A DNA stretch of 64,000 nt from Vibrio hangzhouensis. Its GTDB lineage: Bacteria; Pseudomonadota; Gammaproteobacteria; Enterobacterales; Vibrionaceae. The stretch lies in the NCBI RefSeq assembly GCF_900107935.1, contig NZ_FNVG01000008.1, forward strand, positions 62,001 to 126,000, given 5' to 3'. The notes under the pieces are model-generated. The model saw only the letters and a program-made list of their open reading frames with translations, made no database searches and was not told the origin of the DNA. The translations under genes were made by a program, and so were the position numbers. Shown in pieces: positions 25,521-35,502 of the stretch. How positions within the stretch are numbered: the first letter of the stretch is position 1; each line of letters starts with the position of its first letter.

Positions 25521-26482
25521 TGTTCTGGTATTCAGTACGCAGGCTAAACCTGTTCATTATTACACTGCTTATCCTGACGTTTGTTGGTTACAGTCTGGTG
25601 CGACTCGATCCCAATTCTGTATGGACTACACAGGCATTTTTACCTGGCTGGGTAGACTATGTCAGGCAGTTATCCCGTCTTGATTTTGGTTTGACCAAGG
25701 CAGGCATCCCTATCACCAATGAACTGGCAGCGGTGCTTCCTGCCACACTTGAGCTCTGCTTTGTCGCCTTTATGATATCGGTGGTGGTTGGTATTCCAGC
25801 CGGAACCATTGCGGGCATGCGCAAAGGGAAATGGCTCGATAACATTATTTCCTTCTCTTCAATGGTGGGCTATGCCGCTCCATTATTCTGGATCGCCCTG
25901 CTGATGATCATGTATTTTTCATTGAACTATCAGTGGTTTCCCGTTGCTGGAAGATACGATCTTCTATATGAAATCGACCATGTAACTGGATTTGCTCTTG
26001 TCGACGCCCTACTGTCTGATGGACCTTACCGTAAAGAGGCATTGCAAAGTGTCATTGAACATATGATTTTGCCGTGTCTGGTTCTTGCTCTTTCTCCCAC
26101 AATGCAGGTTATTCGCATGATGAGAACCTCTGTGACGGAGGTCATGGGCCAGAACTACATCCGCGCGGCTCGAATTAAAGGTTTATCCAATTACGAGATC
26201 GTGATTGAGCACGTGTTACGAAACGCTATCCCACCTATCATTCCTAAGCTAGGCGTACAGTTGTCCAGTATGATCACATTGGCGATCATGACCGAGTCCA
26301 TCTTTAACTGGCCTGGTATCGGGCGTTGGCTGCTCGATGCATTATCGACTCAGGATTATGCCTCTATTCAGGCAGGCGTTCTGGTCGTCGCTACCATCGT
26401 GTTGGCCGCAAGTATCCTGTCGGATTTATTAGGAGCAATGATCAATCCATTGGTAAGGAAGGAATGGTATGCTGTCAGATAA
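25520..26482 (+). CDS. sapB: Sap ABC transporter permease SapB
   Basis: 320-residue inner-membrane permease of the DppB/OppB type, with an N-terminal helix (FIITLLILTFVGYSLV) and a core of about five more. The EAA-loop is visible at GQNYIRAARIKGLSNYEIVIEHVLRN (about residues 205-235), which contacts the ATPases. ATG overlaps the sapA stop by one base. Confidence 0.93.
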   Translation: MFWYSVRRLNLFIITLLILTFVGYSLVRLDPNSVWTTQAFLPGWVDYVRQLSRLDFGLTKAGIPITNELAAVLPATLELCFVAFMISVVVGIPAGTIAGMRKGKWLDNIISFSSMVGYAAPLFWIALLMIMYFSLNYQWFPVAGRYDLLYEIDHVTGFALVDALLSDGPYRKEALQSVIEHMILPCLVLALSPTMQVIRMMRTSVTEVMGQNYIRAARIKGLSNYEIVIEHVLRNAIPPIIPKLGVQLSSMITLAIMTESIFNWPGIGRWLLDALSTQDYASIQAGVLVVATIVLAASILSDLLGAMINPLVRKEWYAVR

Positions 26483-27356
26483 TGTCTATCAGGAAGAGCA
26501 GATTCCGACTCAATTGGAACGTTTTTGGCGTAGCTATCGTTCCAATAGCTTATCCATGTTTGGCCTATGGTGTTTGCTGTTTATTATCGTTATCACCTTG
26601 GTTTCGCCTTTCCTGACGCCCTACGACCCAATGGCGCAGAGCTCTTATCTGCTTGTACCGCCATCCTGGGATCCTAAAGGTACTGTTGACTTCTTCTTTG
26701 GTACCGACGACCTTGGCCGTGACATACTTTCACGAATCATCGATGGCTCTCGCCTGTCATTTGGCGCTGCAGTCATTATTACGGCTATCGCCGCTCTGGT
26801 GGGCTGCTTTATTGGTATCCTTGCTGGCATGACCCGAGGTTTACTATCAAGTACATTAAACCACTTGCTCGATACGGTCATGTCCATTCCGTCACTGTTG
26901 TTGGCAATCATCTTTGTTGCTTTTCTAGGCCCCGGGGAATTTAACATTCTACTCGCTATCTGCCTGGCATTGATTCCACGCTTCATTCGCTCGGTTTACG
27001 TCGCTGTTCATACCGAAGTCGAGAAAGACTACATCATGGCCGCTCGTCTTGATGGCGCGAATGACTTCTATCTACTTTGGAATTCTATTTTCCCGAATAT
27101 CCTGGCGGTTATCGCTGCAGAACTGACCTTTGCACTTTCGATTGCGATCCTGGACATCACTGCACTCGGCTTTTTGGGCTTAGGTGCTCAAGCACCGAGC
27201 AGTGAGTGGGGTGCGATACTTGGCGACGCTGCAGAGCTCTTATACCTGGCCCCCTGGACCGTTATCCTTCCGGGTCTGGCCATTCTGTTTACCGTCGTGG
27301 TAGTGAATATAGTTGGTGAGGGCGCCAGAAGCGCACTTAATGCGGGGATCGAATAA
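26469..27356 (+). CDS. sapC: Sap ABC transporter permease SapC
   Basis: 295-residue permease partner of SapB, DppC type: long hydrophilic N-terminus, a first helix near 34-52 and about five further helices. [13 protein letters not shown] is the hallmark of this permease class and [20 protein letters not shown] the EAA loop. It starts 14 bases inside sapB. Confidence 0.93.
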   Translation: MLSDNVYQEEQIPTQLERFWRSYRSNSLSMFGLWCLLFIIVITLVSPFLTPYDPMAQSSYLLVPPSWDPKGTVDFFFGTDDLGRDILSRIIDGSRLSFGAAVIITAIAALVGCFIGILAGMTRGLLSSTLNHLLDTVMSIPSLLLAIIFVAFLGPGEFNILLAICLALIPRFIRSVYVAVHTEVEKDYIMAARLDGANDFYLLWNSIFPNILAVIAAELTFALSIAILDITALGFLGLGAQAPSSEWGAILGDAAELLYLAPWTVILPGLAILFTVVVVNIVGEGARSALNAGIE

Positions 27357-28351
27357 TGCCAGTTTTAGATATTCGACACTTAACCATCGAAATCGAGACA
27401 CCTCAGGGGCTGGTCAAGGCCGTTGACAGAATGAGCTTTACCATCAACGAAGGAGAAATCCGTGGTCTGGTAGGAGAATCCGGGTCAGGAAAAAGTCTGG
27501 TGGCAAAAGCTATCGTTGGCGTTTGTAAGGACAACTGGCGTGTCAGCGCTGACCGGATGCGACTTGGCAATGTCGATCTACTACAACTGACGCCTCGAGA
27601 GCGAAGAAGAGTGATCGCTCGAGACGTTGCGATGATCTTTCAGGAACCCACTACGTGTCTTGATCCCTCTGAAGAAGTTGGTAAGCAGTTAATTGAATCC
27701 ATCCCCTCTCGCTCTTTTGAAGGCAAGTGGTGGGAACGCTTTAAGTGGCGTAAAAAACAGGCTATCGCTTTACTGCACAAAGTGGGGATCAAAGAACATA
27801 CTAGGGTCATGCACAGCTACCCATATGAACTGACCGATGGTGAATGTCAGAAAATCATGATTGCAATGGCTATCGCAGCCAAGCCAAAACTGCTGATTGC
27901 TGATGAACCGACCAACGATTTGGACCCGATAACCCAGTCGCAGATACTGCGCCTGTTGAGTCGTATGAACCAGTTAAACAATACGACAATCATTCTTATC
28001 GGCCATGACCTGACAACCATCACTCAGTGGGCGACTCGAATTACCGTAATGTACTGTGGTCAATCGGTAGAATCCGCAGACACAGCTAAAATCATGGCCA
28101 AGCCAAAACACCCTTATACGGTAGCGCTGCTAAAAGCAATGCCAGATTTTGGTGACTGGATTCCTCACAAAGAGAAGCTTCAGTCGCTACCCGGCTCCAT
28201 CCCACCGCTGCAACATTTGCCAATCGGCTGCCGCCTCGGCCCACGTTGCCCATATGCTCAGCGGCAGTGCGTGGAAATTCCCCAAGCCAAACGTGTGAAG
28301 AATCATAAATACAGTTGTCACTTCCCTCTTAATACGGAGAAAAAAGCATGA
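27356..28351 (+). CDS. sapD: Sap ABC transporter ATP-binding protein SapD
   Basis: 331-residue ATPase. Walker [10 protein letters not shown]-loop IFQEP, and Walker [11 protein letters not shown] are present; the signature loop reads LTDGECQK in place of LSGGQ, a known looseness in SapD. The C-terminal oligopeptide-transporter extension [14 protein letters not shown], with its four cysteines, is present and often binds an iron-sulfur cluster in this class. Start overlaps the sapC stop by one base. Confidence 0.93.
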   Translation: MPVLDIRHLTIEIETPQGLVKAVDRMSFTINEGEIRGLVGESGSGKSLVAKAIVGVCKDNWRVSADRMRLGNVDLLQLTPRERRRVIARDVAMIFQEPTTCLDPSEEVGKQLIESIPSRSFEGKWWERFKWRKKQAIALLHKVGIKEHTRVMHSYPYELTDGECQKIMIAMAIAAKPKLLIADEPTNDLDPITQSQILRLLSRMNQLNNTTIILIGHDLTTITQWATRITVMYCGQSVESADTAKIMAKPKHPYTVALLKAMPDFGDWIPHKEKLQSLPGSIPPLQHLPIGCRLGPRCPYAQRQCVEIPQAKRVKNHKYSCHFPLNTEKKA

Positions 28352-29133
28352 GTGCATTGTTAGAAGTCTCTGGCCTGAAGAAGGACTTTGTGACACGCTC
28401 CAAGCTGTTTAAGAAGAAAGTGCAGCATGCGGTCAAGCCGGTTAGCTTTAGTCTTGAGGCAGGACAAACCATTGGCTTTATAGGAAAAAATGGTTCAGGC
28501 AAATCGACGCTGGCGCGAATGTTGGCTGGAGTGGTCGAGCCGACCTCAGGAGAGATTCGAGTAAATGGTGAACTGCTGGAACACAGGGACTATTCGACTC
28601 GTTGTAAACTGATTCGAATGATTTTTCAGGATCCAAACACTTCGCTGAATCCGCGCATCCAAATTGGCCGTATTCTGGAAGGCCCTTTAAAGCGAAACAC
28701 TAACATGCCTCCCGAAGCCCGGATGAAGCGCGTTAAGGAAACTCTGATTCGAGTCGGTCTGCTGCCTGAGCACGCCTACTTCTACCCACAGATGTTGGCC
28801 ACTGGACAGAAACAACGTGTGTGTCTGGCGCGAGCATTGATTTTGCAACCATCGATTATCGTTGCCGATGAAGCCCTGAACGGTCTTGATATGGCTATGC
28901 GTTCACAGATCATCAATTTGTTTCTTGAGCTTCAGGAAGAGATGGGCGTGGCATTTGTTTACGTATCACAGCACCTTGGCATCATTAAACACATCACCGA
29001 CAAAGTCATGGTAATGCATGAGGGGGATGTCGTGGAGTATGGAAATACCAGTGAAATCATGACAAATCCGCAACACATTGTCACTCAGCGCATGGTAGAA
29101 AGTCACTTCCACAAAGCACCGATGTATCGATAG
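28348..29133 (+). CDS. sapF: Sap ABC transporter ATP-binding protein SapF
   Basis: 261-residue ATPase partner of SapD. Walker A is GKNGSGKS, Q-loop [11 protein letters not shown], signature loop LATGQKQRV, Walker [17 protein letters not shown] precedes ATG 28348, which overlaps the sapD stop (ATGA). In E. coli the SapBCDF core has also been linked to putrescine export. Confidence 0.93.
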   Translation: MSALLEVSGLKKDFVTRSKLFKKKVQHAVKPVSFSLEAGQTIGFIGKNGSGKSTLARMLAGVVEPTSGEIRVNGELLEHRDYSTRCKLIRMIFQDPNTSLNPRIQIGRILEGPLKRNTNMPPEARMKRVKETLIRVGLLPEHAYFYPQMLATGQKQRVCLARALILQPSIIVADEALNGLDMAMRSQIINLFLELQEEMGVAFVYVSQHLGIIKHITDKVMVMHEGDVVEYGNTSEIMTNPQHIVTQRMVESHFHKAPMYR

Positions 29134-29158
29134 CCCGACACTTTCGGACCTGGGGATC

Positions 29159-29188
29159 AAAAAAGGCCAGCTAACGAGCTGGCCTTTC
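29159..29188. terminator. Bidirectional terminator between sapF and rluB
   Basis: AGGCCAGCT at 29164-29172 pairs with AGCTGGCCT at 29177-29185; an A-run precedes and TTTCCTTT follows, serving both convergent genes. Confidence 0.85.
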
Positions 29189-29203
29189 CTTTAAATCATT
29201 TCA

Positions 29204-30133
29204 TCAGCGACGCGTCTTAGAACGAGCACCCTGTTCTCCCGCAGACTTTCTGCGGCGCTGCTGATTGCTACGGCCTTTTGGCGCATTAGCGCGTTCTTCG
29301 TGGCGACGTACCGCTCGGCGGATTTTCTGACTACGAGAACGTTCGCGCTGGCGCGAGGTATTTTGGCTCAAGTCCAGCATCGTTTCTTTCTCTGGACGAA
29401 GCTCTACCAATTCACGCAGGTAGTTCACCTCTTTCAGGGTCAGTTCCATCCAACCACCACGAGGCAATTTCTTATCCAGGTAAATATCACCGTAACGAAC
29501 ACGTTTCAGACGGCTAACAGTGGTATCCTGAGACTCCCACAAACGACGAACTTCACGGTTACGACCTTCGTTGATCACCACGTAAAACGTGTGGTTCATG
29601 CCTTCACCACCGGCATAAACAACGTCTTCGAAACGAGCCATACCGTCTTCAAGTTCAACGCCATTCACGACGTTACGTACTTTCTTTTCGTTAATTTCAC
29701 CGAATACGCGAACCAGGTATTCACGCTCAACCTGACGGCTCGGGTGCATCAGGCGGTTGGCAAGCTCACCGTCAGTAGTGAAAAGAAGCAAACCTGAGGT
29801 ATTTGCATCAAGACGACCTACTGAAATCCAACGAGAGCCACGGATTTTGGGAAGGCGATCAAATACTGTGCGGCGACCTTCTGGGTCGTGACGGGTACAC
29901 AGCTCACCCTCTGGCTTGTAATAGGCCAGTACTCGACAAACCACTTCTTCTTGTGCTTTGGCAGAAACCGTATGACCGTCAATACGAATCACCGCATTTT
30001 CGTCTTCCAGACGTTCACCCAGTCTTGCTACCTGACCATTCACACTCACGCGCCCAGCTTTGATAAGGGTTTCCAGTTCACGACGAGAACCGTGGCCTGC
30101 GCGAGCAAGCACTTTTTGTAATTTTTCGCTCAT
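29204..30133 (-). CDS. rluB: 23S rRNA pseudouridine(2605) synthase RluB
   Basis: Modifies uridine 2605 of 23S rRNA. 309 aa: N-terminal S4 RNA-binding domain ([18 protein letters not shown]), then the RsuA/RluB catalytic domain with catalytic Asp in [15 protein letters not shown] (about residue 110). The C-terminal tail from about 255 is very basic and low in complexity (many Arg, Gln, Ser), typical of RluB and likely to touch RNA. AGGTAGGT lies upstream of the ATG. Confidence 0.94.
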   Translation of the reverse strand: MSEKLQKVLARAGHGSRRELETLIKAGRVSVNGQVARLGERLEDENAVIRIDGHTVSAKAQEEVVCRVLAYYKPEGELCTRHDPEGRRTVFDRLPKIRGSRWISVGRLDANTSGLLLFTTDGELANRLMHPSRQVEREYLVRVFGEINEKKVRNVVNGVELEDGMARFEDVVYAGGEGMNHTFYVVINEGRNREVRRLWESQDTTVSRLKRVRYGDIYLDKKLPRGGWMELTLKEVNYLRELVELRPEKETMLDLSQNTSRQRERSRSQKIRRAVRRHEERANAPKGRSNQQRRRKSAGEQGARSKTRR

Positions 30134-30173
30134 TTACCTACCTATAATGTCGTCTTCACAGACGTCGAAACCA

Positions 30174-30209
30174 GATAATGCGACCTAAAAATCGCGGTCG
30201 CACATTATC
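30174..30209 (-). terminator. Hairpin between rluB and yciO
   Basis: GATAATG-CGACC at 30174-30185 pairs with GGTCG-CA-CATTATC at 30196-30209 with a two-base bulge. There is no T-tract; it may be a weak terminator or an mRNA-stabilising structure. Confidence 0.4.
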
Positions 30210-30272
30210 GCAAAGAAACCGGACGGACGCATCAAGTTTCTTTGTTAATTTAGTAAGAAAACGTTGGATATG

Positions 30273-30893
30273 CTATTCGAAAGGTGCAGGGTCACCGGCG
30301 CCAACACGAACGACTTTGGCATCATCATCACTGAAGTCGATGACCGTTGTCGGCTGCTCTCCCAGAAAGCCACCGTTGAGGATACAATCAACAGCATGTT
30401 CCAGCTTGTCTCTGATTTCTTCTGGATCAGACTCTGTGACATCACTGCCCGGTAAAATCAACGAGGTGGACATCAAAGGCTCACCCAGTGCTTCCAGCAG
30501 ATCCAGCGCAATTTGGTTATCAGGTACACGAATACCAATCGTCTTACGCTTTGGATTCATCAGACGACGCGGCACTTCTTTAGTCCCTTTGAAAATAAAG
30601 GTGTAAGGACCAGGAGTATTGTTCTTAAGCAAACGGAAAGCCGTGTTGTCCACACGAGCGTACAATGACAACTCAGAGAGATCGCGACACAACAAGGTGA
30701 AATTATGCTTGTCATCTAAACGACGGATCTGACAGATTCGTTCTAACGCTTGCTTGTTTTCTAACTGGCACCCGAGGGCATAGCCAGAGTCCGTAGGATA
30801 GATGATCACACCACCATTGCGCACGATGGCCACCGCCTGAGTGATCAGGCGAGCTTGTGGGTTCTCTGGGTGAACATAAAAAAATTGGCTCAT
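30273..30893 (-). CDS. yciO: YciO, Sua5/YrdC family protein
   Basis: 206 aa from ATG 30893 (MSQFFYVHPENP), the same length as E. coli YciO; AAGGAATAAC precedes it. The YrdC-like nucleotide/RNA-binding core is clear: GGVIIYPTDSGYALGC, KHNFTLLCRDL and TIGIRVPDNQIA. Sua5/YrdC relatives make threonylcarbamoyl-AMP for tRNA, but YciO is a separate branch and its in vivo role is not settled. It lies 76 bases after rnm on the same strand. Confidence 0.92.
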   Translation of the reverse strand: MSQFFYVHPENPQARLITQAVAIVRNGGVIIYPTDSGYALGCQLENKQALERICQIRRLDDKHNFTLLCRDLSELSLYARVDNTAFRLLKNNTPGPYTFIFKGTKEVPRRLMNPKRKTIGIRVPDNQIALDLLEALGEPLMSTSLILPGSDVTESDPEEIRDKLEHAVDCILNGGFLGEQPTTVIDFSDDDAKVVRVGAGDPAPFE

Positions 30894-30969
30894 TGTTATT
30901 CCTTCAAACTTAGGATGCTCTCGGTACAACCTTCCTTGTTGTTCGACGTCAAGAGCAATACATTGAATA

Positions 30970-31872
30970 CTAAGGTGCAACGTCTCCACAATCTGGATTA
31001 GCATCCGTCGACCCGGAGCCGCCTAGTGTCGTTGCAGTCTGTAGTGAAAGGCGGTCCCACACTGGCGTTACGCCTGATGGAAGCCACAAATTTCGACCCA
31101 GCTCCATCCAAGGAGAAGGATAGTGAAAATCAGATCCTTGCGAAGCTAATAGATTGTATTGTATCGCATAATCGGCAAGGTTGCGCCTTTCTTGAAGACT
31201 TTGTTGCGGTTGAGCCACTTCCATCGCGTCTCCTCCTGCTTCACTAAATGCCGTCAAAAGTCGCTTGATCCATTTCGCAGTGAGCTGGTAGCGGCCAGGG
31301 TGAGCTAATACCGCCACACCACCCGCTTTATGGATCGCATCTATTGCTTCGCCCATCGAACACCAGTTGGGCGGCACATACCCCGGATTATTGCGGGTCA
31401 TGTACTTCTTAAACACTAGCTGCATATTCTTGACGTATCCATTGTCGACCAGCCACTTTGCAAAATGAGCGCGAGTAATGGGCGCGTTGCCGGCAATGAG
31501 TTTGACCTCTTCCAACACCCCTTCACGCGTCGCTTTTTGTAATCGGTGCGCAATCAACTCTGAACGTTCAATGCGTCTGGCTTGTTGGTCATCAATTAAA
31601 GCAAGTAGCTCAGGTGAATCCAGCGCAACACCAAGGCCAACAATATGAATGTCTTTATTTTGCCAGACAGTAGAAATCTCTATGCCATTAACCAGTTCAA
31701 TGGGCAAAGACTGCTCCTGAATGAAACGTTGAGCTTCCGGTATCGCATCCAGTGTATCGTGGTCGGTAATGGCAAGCACCTTAACGTCAAAACTCATCGC
31801 ACGTTCAATGAGTTCTGCAACCGACAATCGGCCATCAGAGGCTGTGGTATGGCTATGTAAATCTATCTTCAT
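30970..31872 (-). CDS. rnm: RNase AM, PHP-domain 5'-3' exoribonuclease (YciV/TrpH)
   Basis: 300-residue PHP-fold metal-dependent exonuclease; the E. coli enzyme trims 5' ends of rRNAs and degrades short RNAs. Metal ligands are visible: HSHTTASDG at the N-terminus (HxH), [15 protein letters not shown], the later VLAHPGRY, and GSDFH near the end. The gene is divergent from the trp operon. Its ATG is only 17 bases from the trp -35 box, so its own promoter must overlap the trp promoter and operator. It is the long-named neighbour trpH. Confidence 0.92.
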   Translation of the reverse strand: MKIDLHSHTTASDGRLSVAELIERAMSFDVKVLAITDHDTLDAIPEAQRFIQEQSLPIELVNGIEISTVWQNKDIHIVGLGVALDSPELLALIDDQQARRIERSELIAHRLQKATREGVLEEVKLIAGNAPITRAHFAKWLVDNGYVKNMQLVFKKYMTRNNPGYVPPNWCSMGEAIDAIHKAGGVAVLAHPGRYQLTAKWIKRLLTAFSEAGGDAMEVAQPQQSLQERRNLADYAIQYNLLASQGSDFHYPSPWMELGRNLWLPSGVTPVWDRLSLQTATTLGGSGSTDANPDCGDVAP

Positions 31873-31888
31873 TTTTTCACAATTTCGG

Positions 31889-31923
31889 TTGACTTTCTTT
31901 CGCCGAACTAGTTAACTAGTACG
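31889..31923 (+). promoter_or_regulatory. trp promoter and TrpR operator
   Basis: TTGACT at 31889-31894 and TTAACT at 31912-31917 are 17 bases apart, like E. coli trp. The palindrome CGAACTAGTTAACTAGTACG at 31904-31923 is the classic trp operator, covering the -10. TrpR is therefore expected to repress the operon when tryptophan is plentiful. Confidence 0.95.
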
Positions 31924-31950
31924 CAGATACAGAATTTGAGTTAGGCACGT

Positions 31951-32061
31951 ATGTTACTAGATATTCATACAATCAAAAAACCTTTAAACCGTAAGGTTAA
32001 TCCTCTACAAGGTTGGTGGCGCACTTGGACACAATCCGGGTGGGCTTCGTTACGTGCATAA
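31951..32061 (+). CDS. trpL: trp operon leader peptide
   Basis: 36-residue leader of the attenuator, beginning MLLDIHTIKK and ending WASLRA. Trp codons are at 32014-32019 (a tandem pair), 32026-32028 and 32041-32043. Scarcity of charged tRNA-Trp would stall the ribosome there and permit antitermination. The tandem TGG pair is the expected stall site. Confidence 0.93.
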   Translation: MLLDIHTIKKPLNRKVNPLQGWWRTWTQSGWASLRA

Positions 32062-32108
32062 TCAAACCAAATTTGATTAAAGCCCACTCAATCGAGTGGG
32101 CTTTTTTG
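32040..32108 (+). terminator. trp attenuator: antiterminator and terminator arms
   Basis: The terminator stem AGCCCACTC at 32081-32089 pairs with GAGTGGGCT at 32094-32102, followed by T-rich DNA. The rival antiterminator pairs GTGGGCTT at 32040-32047 with AAGCCCAC at 32080-32087, eight bases perfectly complementary. The two structures share the 32080-32089 arm and are mutually exclusive. Confidence 0.92.
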
Positions 32109-32253
32109 TTTTTTGATTTAACTGACACTTTTTCGATTTAACTGATTATTTTAGCAACAGTTTGGACACATTCTACGTTGGGCAAACGTTTTAATTATGC
32201 GAGTATGTACCAATATTGTTGCATGAGCAGATTCAAGATTAAAAGGAGGTTTT

Positions 32254-33819
32254 GTGAACAAAGCCATTACAATTAGAAAGCAGGGTCGACTGGAAGTACT
32301 CTCACTGCAAGTCCCCTACGCTCAGGACCCAACAAGGCTGTTCCATACACTTTGTGAAAACAAAACGGATAGCCTGCTCCTTGAGTCTGCCGAAATTGAC
32401 TCCAAGCAAGATCTCCAAAGTCTGCTTATCGTGGATTCTGCGGTGCGAATTGTTTGCGAAGGTCACACGGTTCGCTATCAGGCCCTGACGACAAACGGTG
32501 TCAATTTACTGGACATCATCTCTCAGAACATTACTAGCGAGCTTAACCATTCTCTCGAGAACAACGAATTGGTCGTTGAGTTTGAAATGCCAGACGACAC
32601 CTTAGACGAGGACTCAAGACTCAGAGAGGCCTCTTCTTTCGATGCACTGCGTTTAATCCAGCACAGCTTTGATCTGACTGGCCTGGATAAAAATGCCATC
32701 TTCATGGGCGGTCTGTTTGCCTATGATATCGTTGCTAACTTTGAACCACTCGGTGAAGCTACGCACGCTAACCAGTGTCCTGACTTCGTGTTTTACGTTG
32801 CAGAGAGTTTGCTGGTCGTCGACCATCAGAAAGGCTCCTGTGACCTGCAAACAACTCTGTTCAATCACGATGAAGCTGAACTTGCGCGTATTCGTTCCCG
32901 CATCACCGAAATCAGCCATCAATGTGACAATCTGGCCCTGGTGCCTGAAGCAACCAAAATCGACAATATAGAAGAAACCGTCAGTATTTCAGATGAAGAC
33001 TTCTGCCAAATAGTCAAAGACTTAAAAGAGTATGTCGTGCGTGGGGATATCTTCCAGGTCGTGCCGTCTCGTCGCTTTACCCTACCTTGTCCTTCTCCTC
33101 TTGCCGCTTATAAAGAGCTAAAACAAAGTAACCCAAGCCCATACATGTTCTACATGCAGGATGAACTGTTTACCCTGTTTGGCGCGTCACCGGAGAGTGC
33201 TTTGAAGTATGGGGCAGATTCCAATCAGATCGAAATCTACCCGATTGCTGGTACCCGTCGCCGTGGCAAGAATCCTGATGGTTCCATCAATCACGACCTG
33301 GACAGCCGAATTGAACTGGAACTACGTAGCGACATGAAAGAAAACGCTGAACACATGATGTTAGTGGACTTGGCTCGAAATGATGTTGCCCGAATCGCAG
33401 AGCCGGGAACCCGCCATGTAGCAGATTTACTGAAGACCGATCGATACAGTCACGTCATGCATTTGGTATCCCGTGTTGTCGGTCAGTTGCGCAGTGATTT
33501 AGATGCACTTCACGGTTATCAGGCTTGTATGAATATGGGGACCCTGACAGGCGCACCAAAAATTCGTGCCATGCAATTGATTCGTCAGTTTGAGGGGCAG
33601 ACTCGTGGCAGCTATGGAGGCGCAGTGGGATACATGAACGGGGCGGGTGACCTGGACACCTGTATCGTCATTCGCTCGGCTTACGTCGAGAACGGCGTCG
33701 CTCAGGTTCAGGCTGGCGCTGGTGTGGTTTTCGACTCGGACCCACAATCGGAAGCAGACGAAACACGTGGTAAGGCGCAAGCCGTTATCTCTGCGATTAA
33801 AACGGCTCACAAGGGGTAA
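32254..33819 (+). CDS. trpE: Anthranilate synthase component I
   Basis: 521 aa; converts chorismate to anthranilate with the TrpG amidotransferase. It starts at GTG 32254 after a strong AAGGAGGT at 32243-32250. The feedback-inhibition motif LLLES is present near residue 47, so tryptophan should inhibit it. The chorismate-binding C-terminal domain has PSPYMFYM, GASPES, IYPIAGTRRRG and ELRSDMKENAEHMMLVDLARND. Five bases separate it from trpG. Confidence 0.98.
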   Translation: MNKAITIRKQGRLEVLSLQVPYAQDPTRLFHTLCENKTDSLLLESAEIDSKQDLQSLLIVDSAVRIVCEGHTVRYQALTTNGVNLLDIISQNITSELNHSLENNELVVEFEMPDDTLDEDSRLREASSFDALRLIQHSFDLTGLDKNAIFMGGLFAYDIVANFEPLGEATHANQCPDFVFYVAESLLVVDHQKGSCDLQTTLFNHDEAELARIRSRITEISHQCDNLALVPEATKIDNIEETVSISDEDFCQIVKDLKEYVVRGDIFQVVPSRRFTLPCPSPLAAYKELKQSNPSPYMFYMQDELFTLFGASPESALKYGADSNQIEIYPIAGTRRRGKNPDGSINHDLDSRIELELRSDMKENAEHMMLVDLARNDVARIAEPGTRHVADLLKTDRYSHVMHLVSRVVGQLRSDLDALHGYQACMNMGTLTGAPKIRAMQLIRQFEGQTRGSYGGAVGYMNGAGDLDTCIVIRSAYVENGVAQVQAGAGVVFDSDPQSEADETRGKAQAVISAIKTAHKG

Positions 33820-33824
33820 TCACG

Positions 33825-34433
33825 ATGACAAGTATTTCAGAAACACAGCAAGCCAACATTGTTTTCGTCGATAACTTCGATTCGTTCACTTATAACCTGG
33901 TTGATCAGTTCCGTAGTCTTGGCCACAAGGTGACGATTTATCGAAACCACATCGCCGCCAGCAAAATCGCCGAAGCGGTGTTAGCACTGGACAACCCTGT
34001 CGTTGTATTGTCACCGGGGCCGGGTGCGCCGTCTGAAGCCGGCTGTATGCCAGAACTGATTACACTGTTACGCGGTAAGGTACCAATGATTGGCATTTGT
34101 CTTGGACATCAGGCCATCGTTGAGGCCTACGGGGGTGTCGTTGCTGGTGCCGGTGAAATTATTCACGGTAAAGTTTCCATGATGGAGCACGGTGAACATG
34201 AGATTTATCAAGGACTGCCCTCCCCCCTCGCCATTGCCCGCTACCACTCACTGGTCGCGACCACCGTACCAGATAGCCTGGAAGTCACGGCTGAGGTCGA
34301 TGGATTGGTCATGTCAGTGGCTCACGAGCAAGACCGAGTCTGTGGATTCCAGTTTCATCCAGAATCTATCATGACCACCTATGGTGCCACGCTGTTGGCG
34401 AACGCCATCGCTTGGGCAACAAAACAACTTTAG
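33825..34433 (+). CDS. trpG: Anthranilate synthase component II (glutamine amidotransferase)
   Basis: 202-residue class I amidotransferase supplying ammonia to TrpE. The catalytic cysteine is in GICLGHQ, the His/Glu pair in FQFHPES, and the oxyanion site in LSPGPGAPSEAG. Here it is a separate gene, unlike the trpGD fusion of E. coli. AAGGGG lies before its ATG. Confidence 0.97.
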   Translation: MTSISETQQANIVFVDNFDSFTYNLVDQFRSLGHKVTIYRNHIAASKIAEAVLALDNPVVVLSPGPGAPSEAGCMPELITLLRGKVPMIGICLGHQAIVEAYGGVVAGAGEIIHGKVSMMEHGEHEIYQGLPSPLAIARYHSLVATTVPDSLEVTAEVDGLVMSVAHEQDRVCGFQFHPESIMTTYGATLLANAIAWATKQL

Positions 34434-34472
34434 CAAATCAAACAACTGTCAATTATTCAAGGAATCGTAATT

Positions 34473-35471
34473 ATGGAAGCCATTATCAATAAACTTTACG
34501 ACCAACTGGATCTGTCTCAACAAGAGAGCCAGCAGTTGTTTGACACCATTATTAAAGGTGAGCTGGATCCTATCTTGATGGCCGCTGCGCTCACGGCCCT
34601 GAAAATCAAAGGGGAAACACCGGATGAAATCGCCGGAGCGGCAAAAGCATTACTTGCCAACGCAAACCCGTTCCCTCGCCCAGACTATGACTTCGCGGAT
34701 ATCGTAGGCACAGGTGGCGACGGTGCAAACACTATCAACATCTCAACCACGGCGGCATTTGTCGCCGCTGCATGTGGCCTTAAAGTGGCCAAACACGGTA
34801 ACCGTGGCGTATCGAGTAAATCTGGTTCTTCTGATCTGCTTGACTCTTTTGGTATCAACCTAGCGATGTCTGCAGAAGACACTCGCAAAGCAGTCGATGA
34901 CATTGGCGTAGCTTTCCTATTTGCACCGCAATATCACGGCGGTGTGCGCCATGCCATGCCAGTACGCCAGACCATGAAAACCCGTACGATTTTTAACATT
35001 CTGGGTCCACTCATCAACCCAGCCAGACCCAACATCGAACTGATGGGCGTCTATGACCAAAAACTGGTTCGTCCTATCGCAGAAACCATGCTACAAATGG
35101 GTATGAAGCGTGCAGCCGTCGTCCATGGCAGTGGTCTGGATGAAGTGGCGATCCACGGTGAGACCCTTGTCGCTGAAATCAAAGACGGACAAATCACAGA
35201 ATACACGTTGTCGCCCGCTGATTTTGGATTGGAGGCGCATCCTTTGGAAGCTATTAAAGGTGGCGAGCCAGAAGAAAACCGCGCCATCATTACCAATATG
35301 CTGACGGGTAAAGGGACGGACGCTCAACTAGGCGCAGTAGCTGTAAACGTCGCACTCCTGATGAAGCTATTCGGACACGAAGATCTTAAGGCGAACGCGA
35401 CACAAGCGATTGAGGCGATGAACTCAGGCGAAGCATATAAACTGGTGCAGCAACTTGCGGCACGTGGTTAA
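34473..35471 (+). CDS. trpD: Anthranilate phosphoribosyltransferase
   Basis: 332 aa; joins anthranilate to PRPP. Motifs: VGTGGDGANTINIST near residue 80 and KHGNRGVSSKSGSSDLL near 108 (PRPP/Mg binding). It stands alone, not fused to trpG, and is 39 bases behind trpG. Confidence 0.97.
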   Translation: MEAIINKLYDQLDLSQQESQQLFDTIIKGELDPILMAAALTALKIKGETPDEIAGAAKALLANANPFPRPDYDFADIVGTGGDGANTINISTTAAFVAAACGLKVAKHGNRGVSSKSGSSDLLDSFGINLAMSAEDTRKAVDDIGVAFLFAPQYHGGVRHAMPVRQTMKTRTIFNILGPLINPARPNIELMGVYDQKLVRPIAETMLQMGMKRAAVVHGSGLDEVAIHGETLVAEIKDGQITEYTLSPADFGLEAHPLEAIKGGEPEENRAIITNMLTGKGTDAQLGAVAVNVALLMKLFGHEDLKANATQAIEAMNSGEAYKLVQQLAARG

Positions 35472-35502
35472 TCACTCGACGAATCAGTAGGAAATAAAAA
35501 CA

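Noticed and set aside
29300..29797. 165-codon frame antisense to rluB
   Set aside because: Shadow of a well-supported gene.
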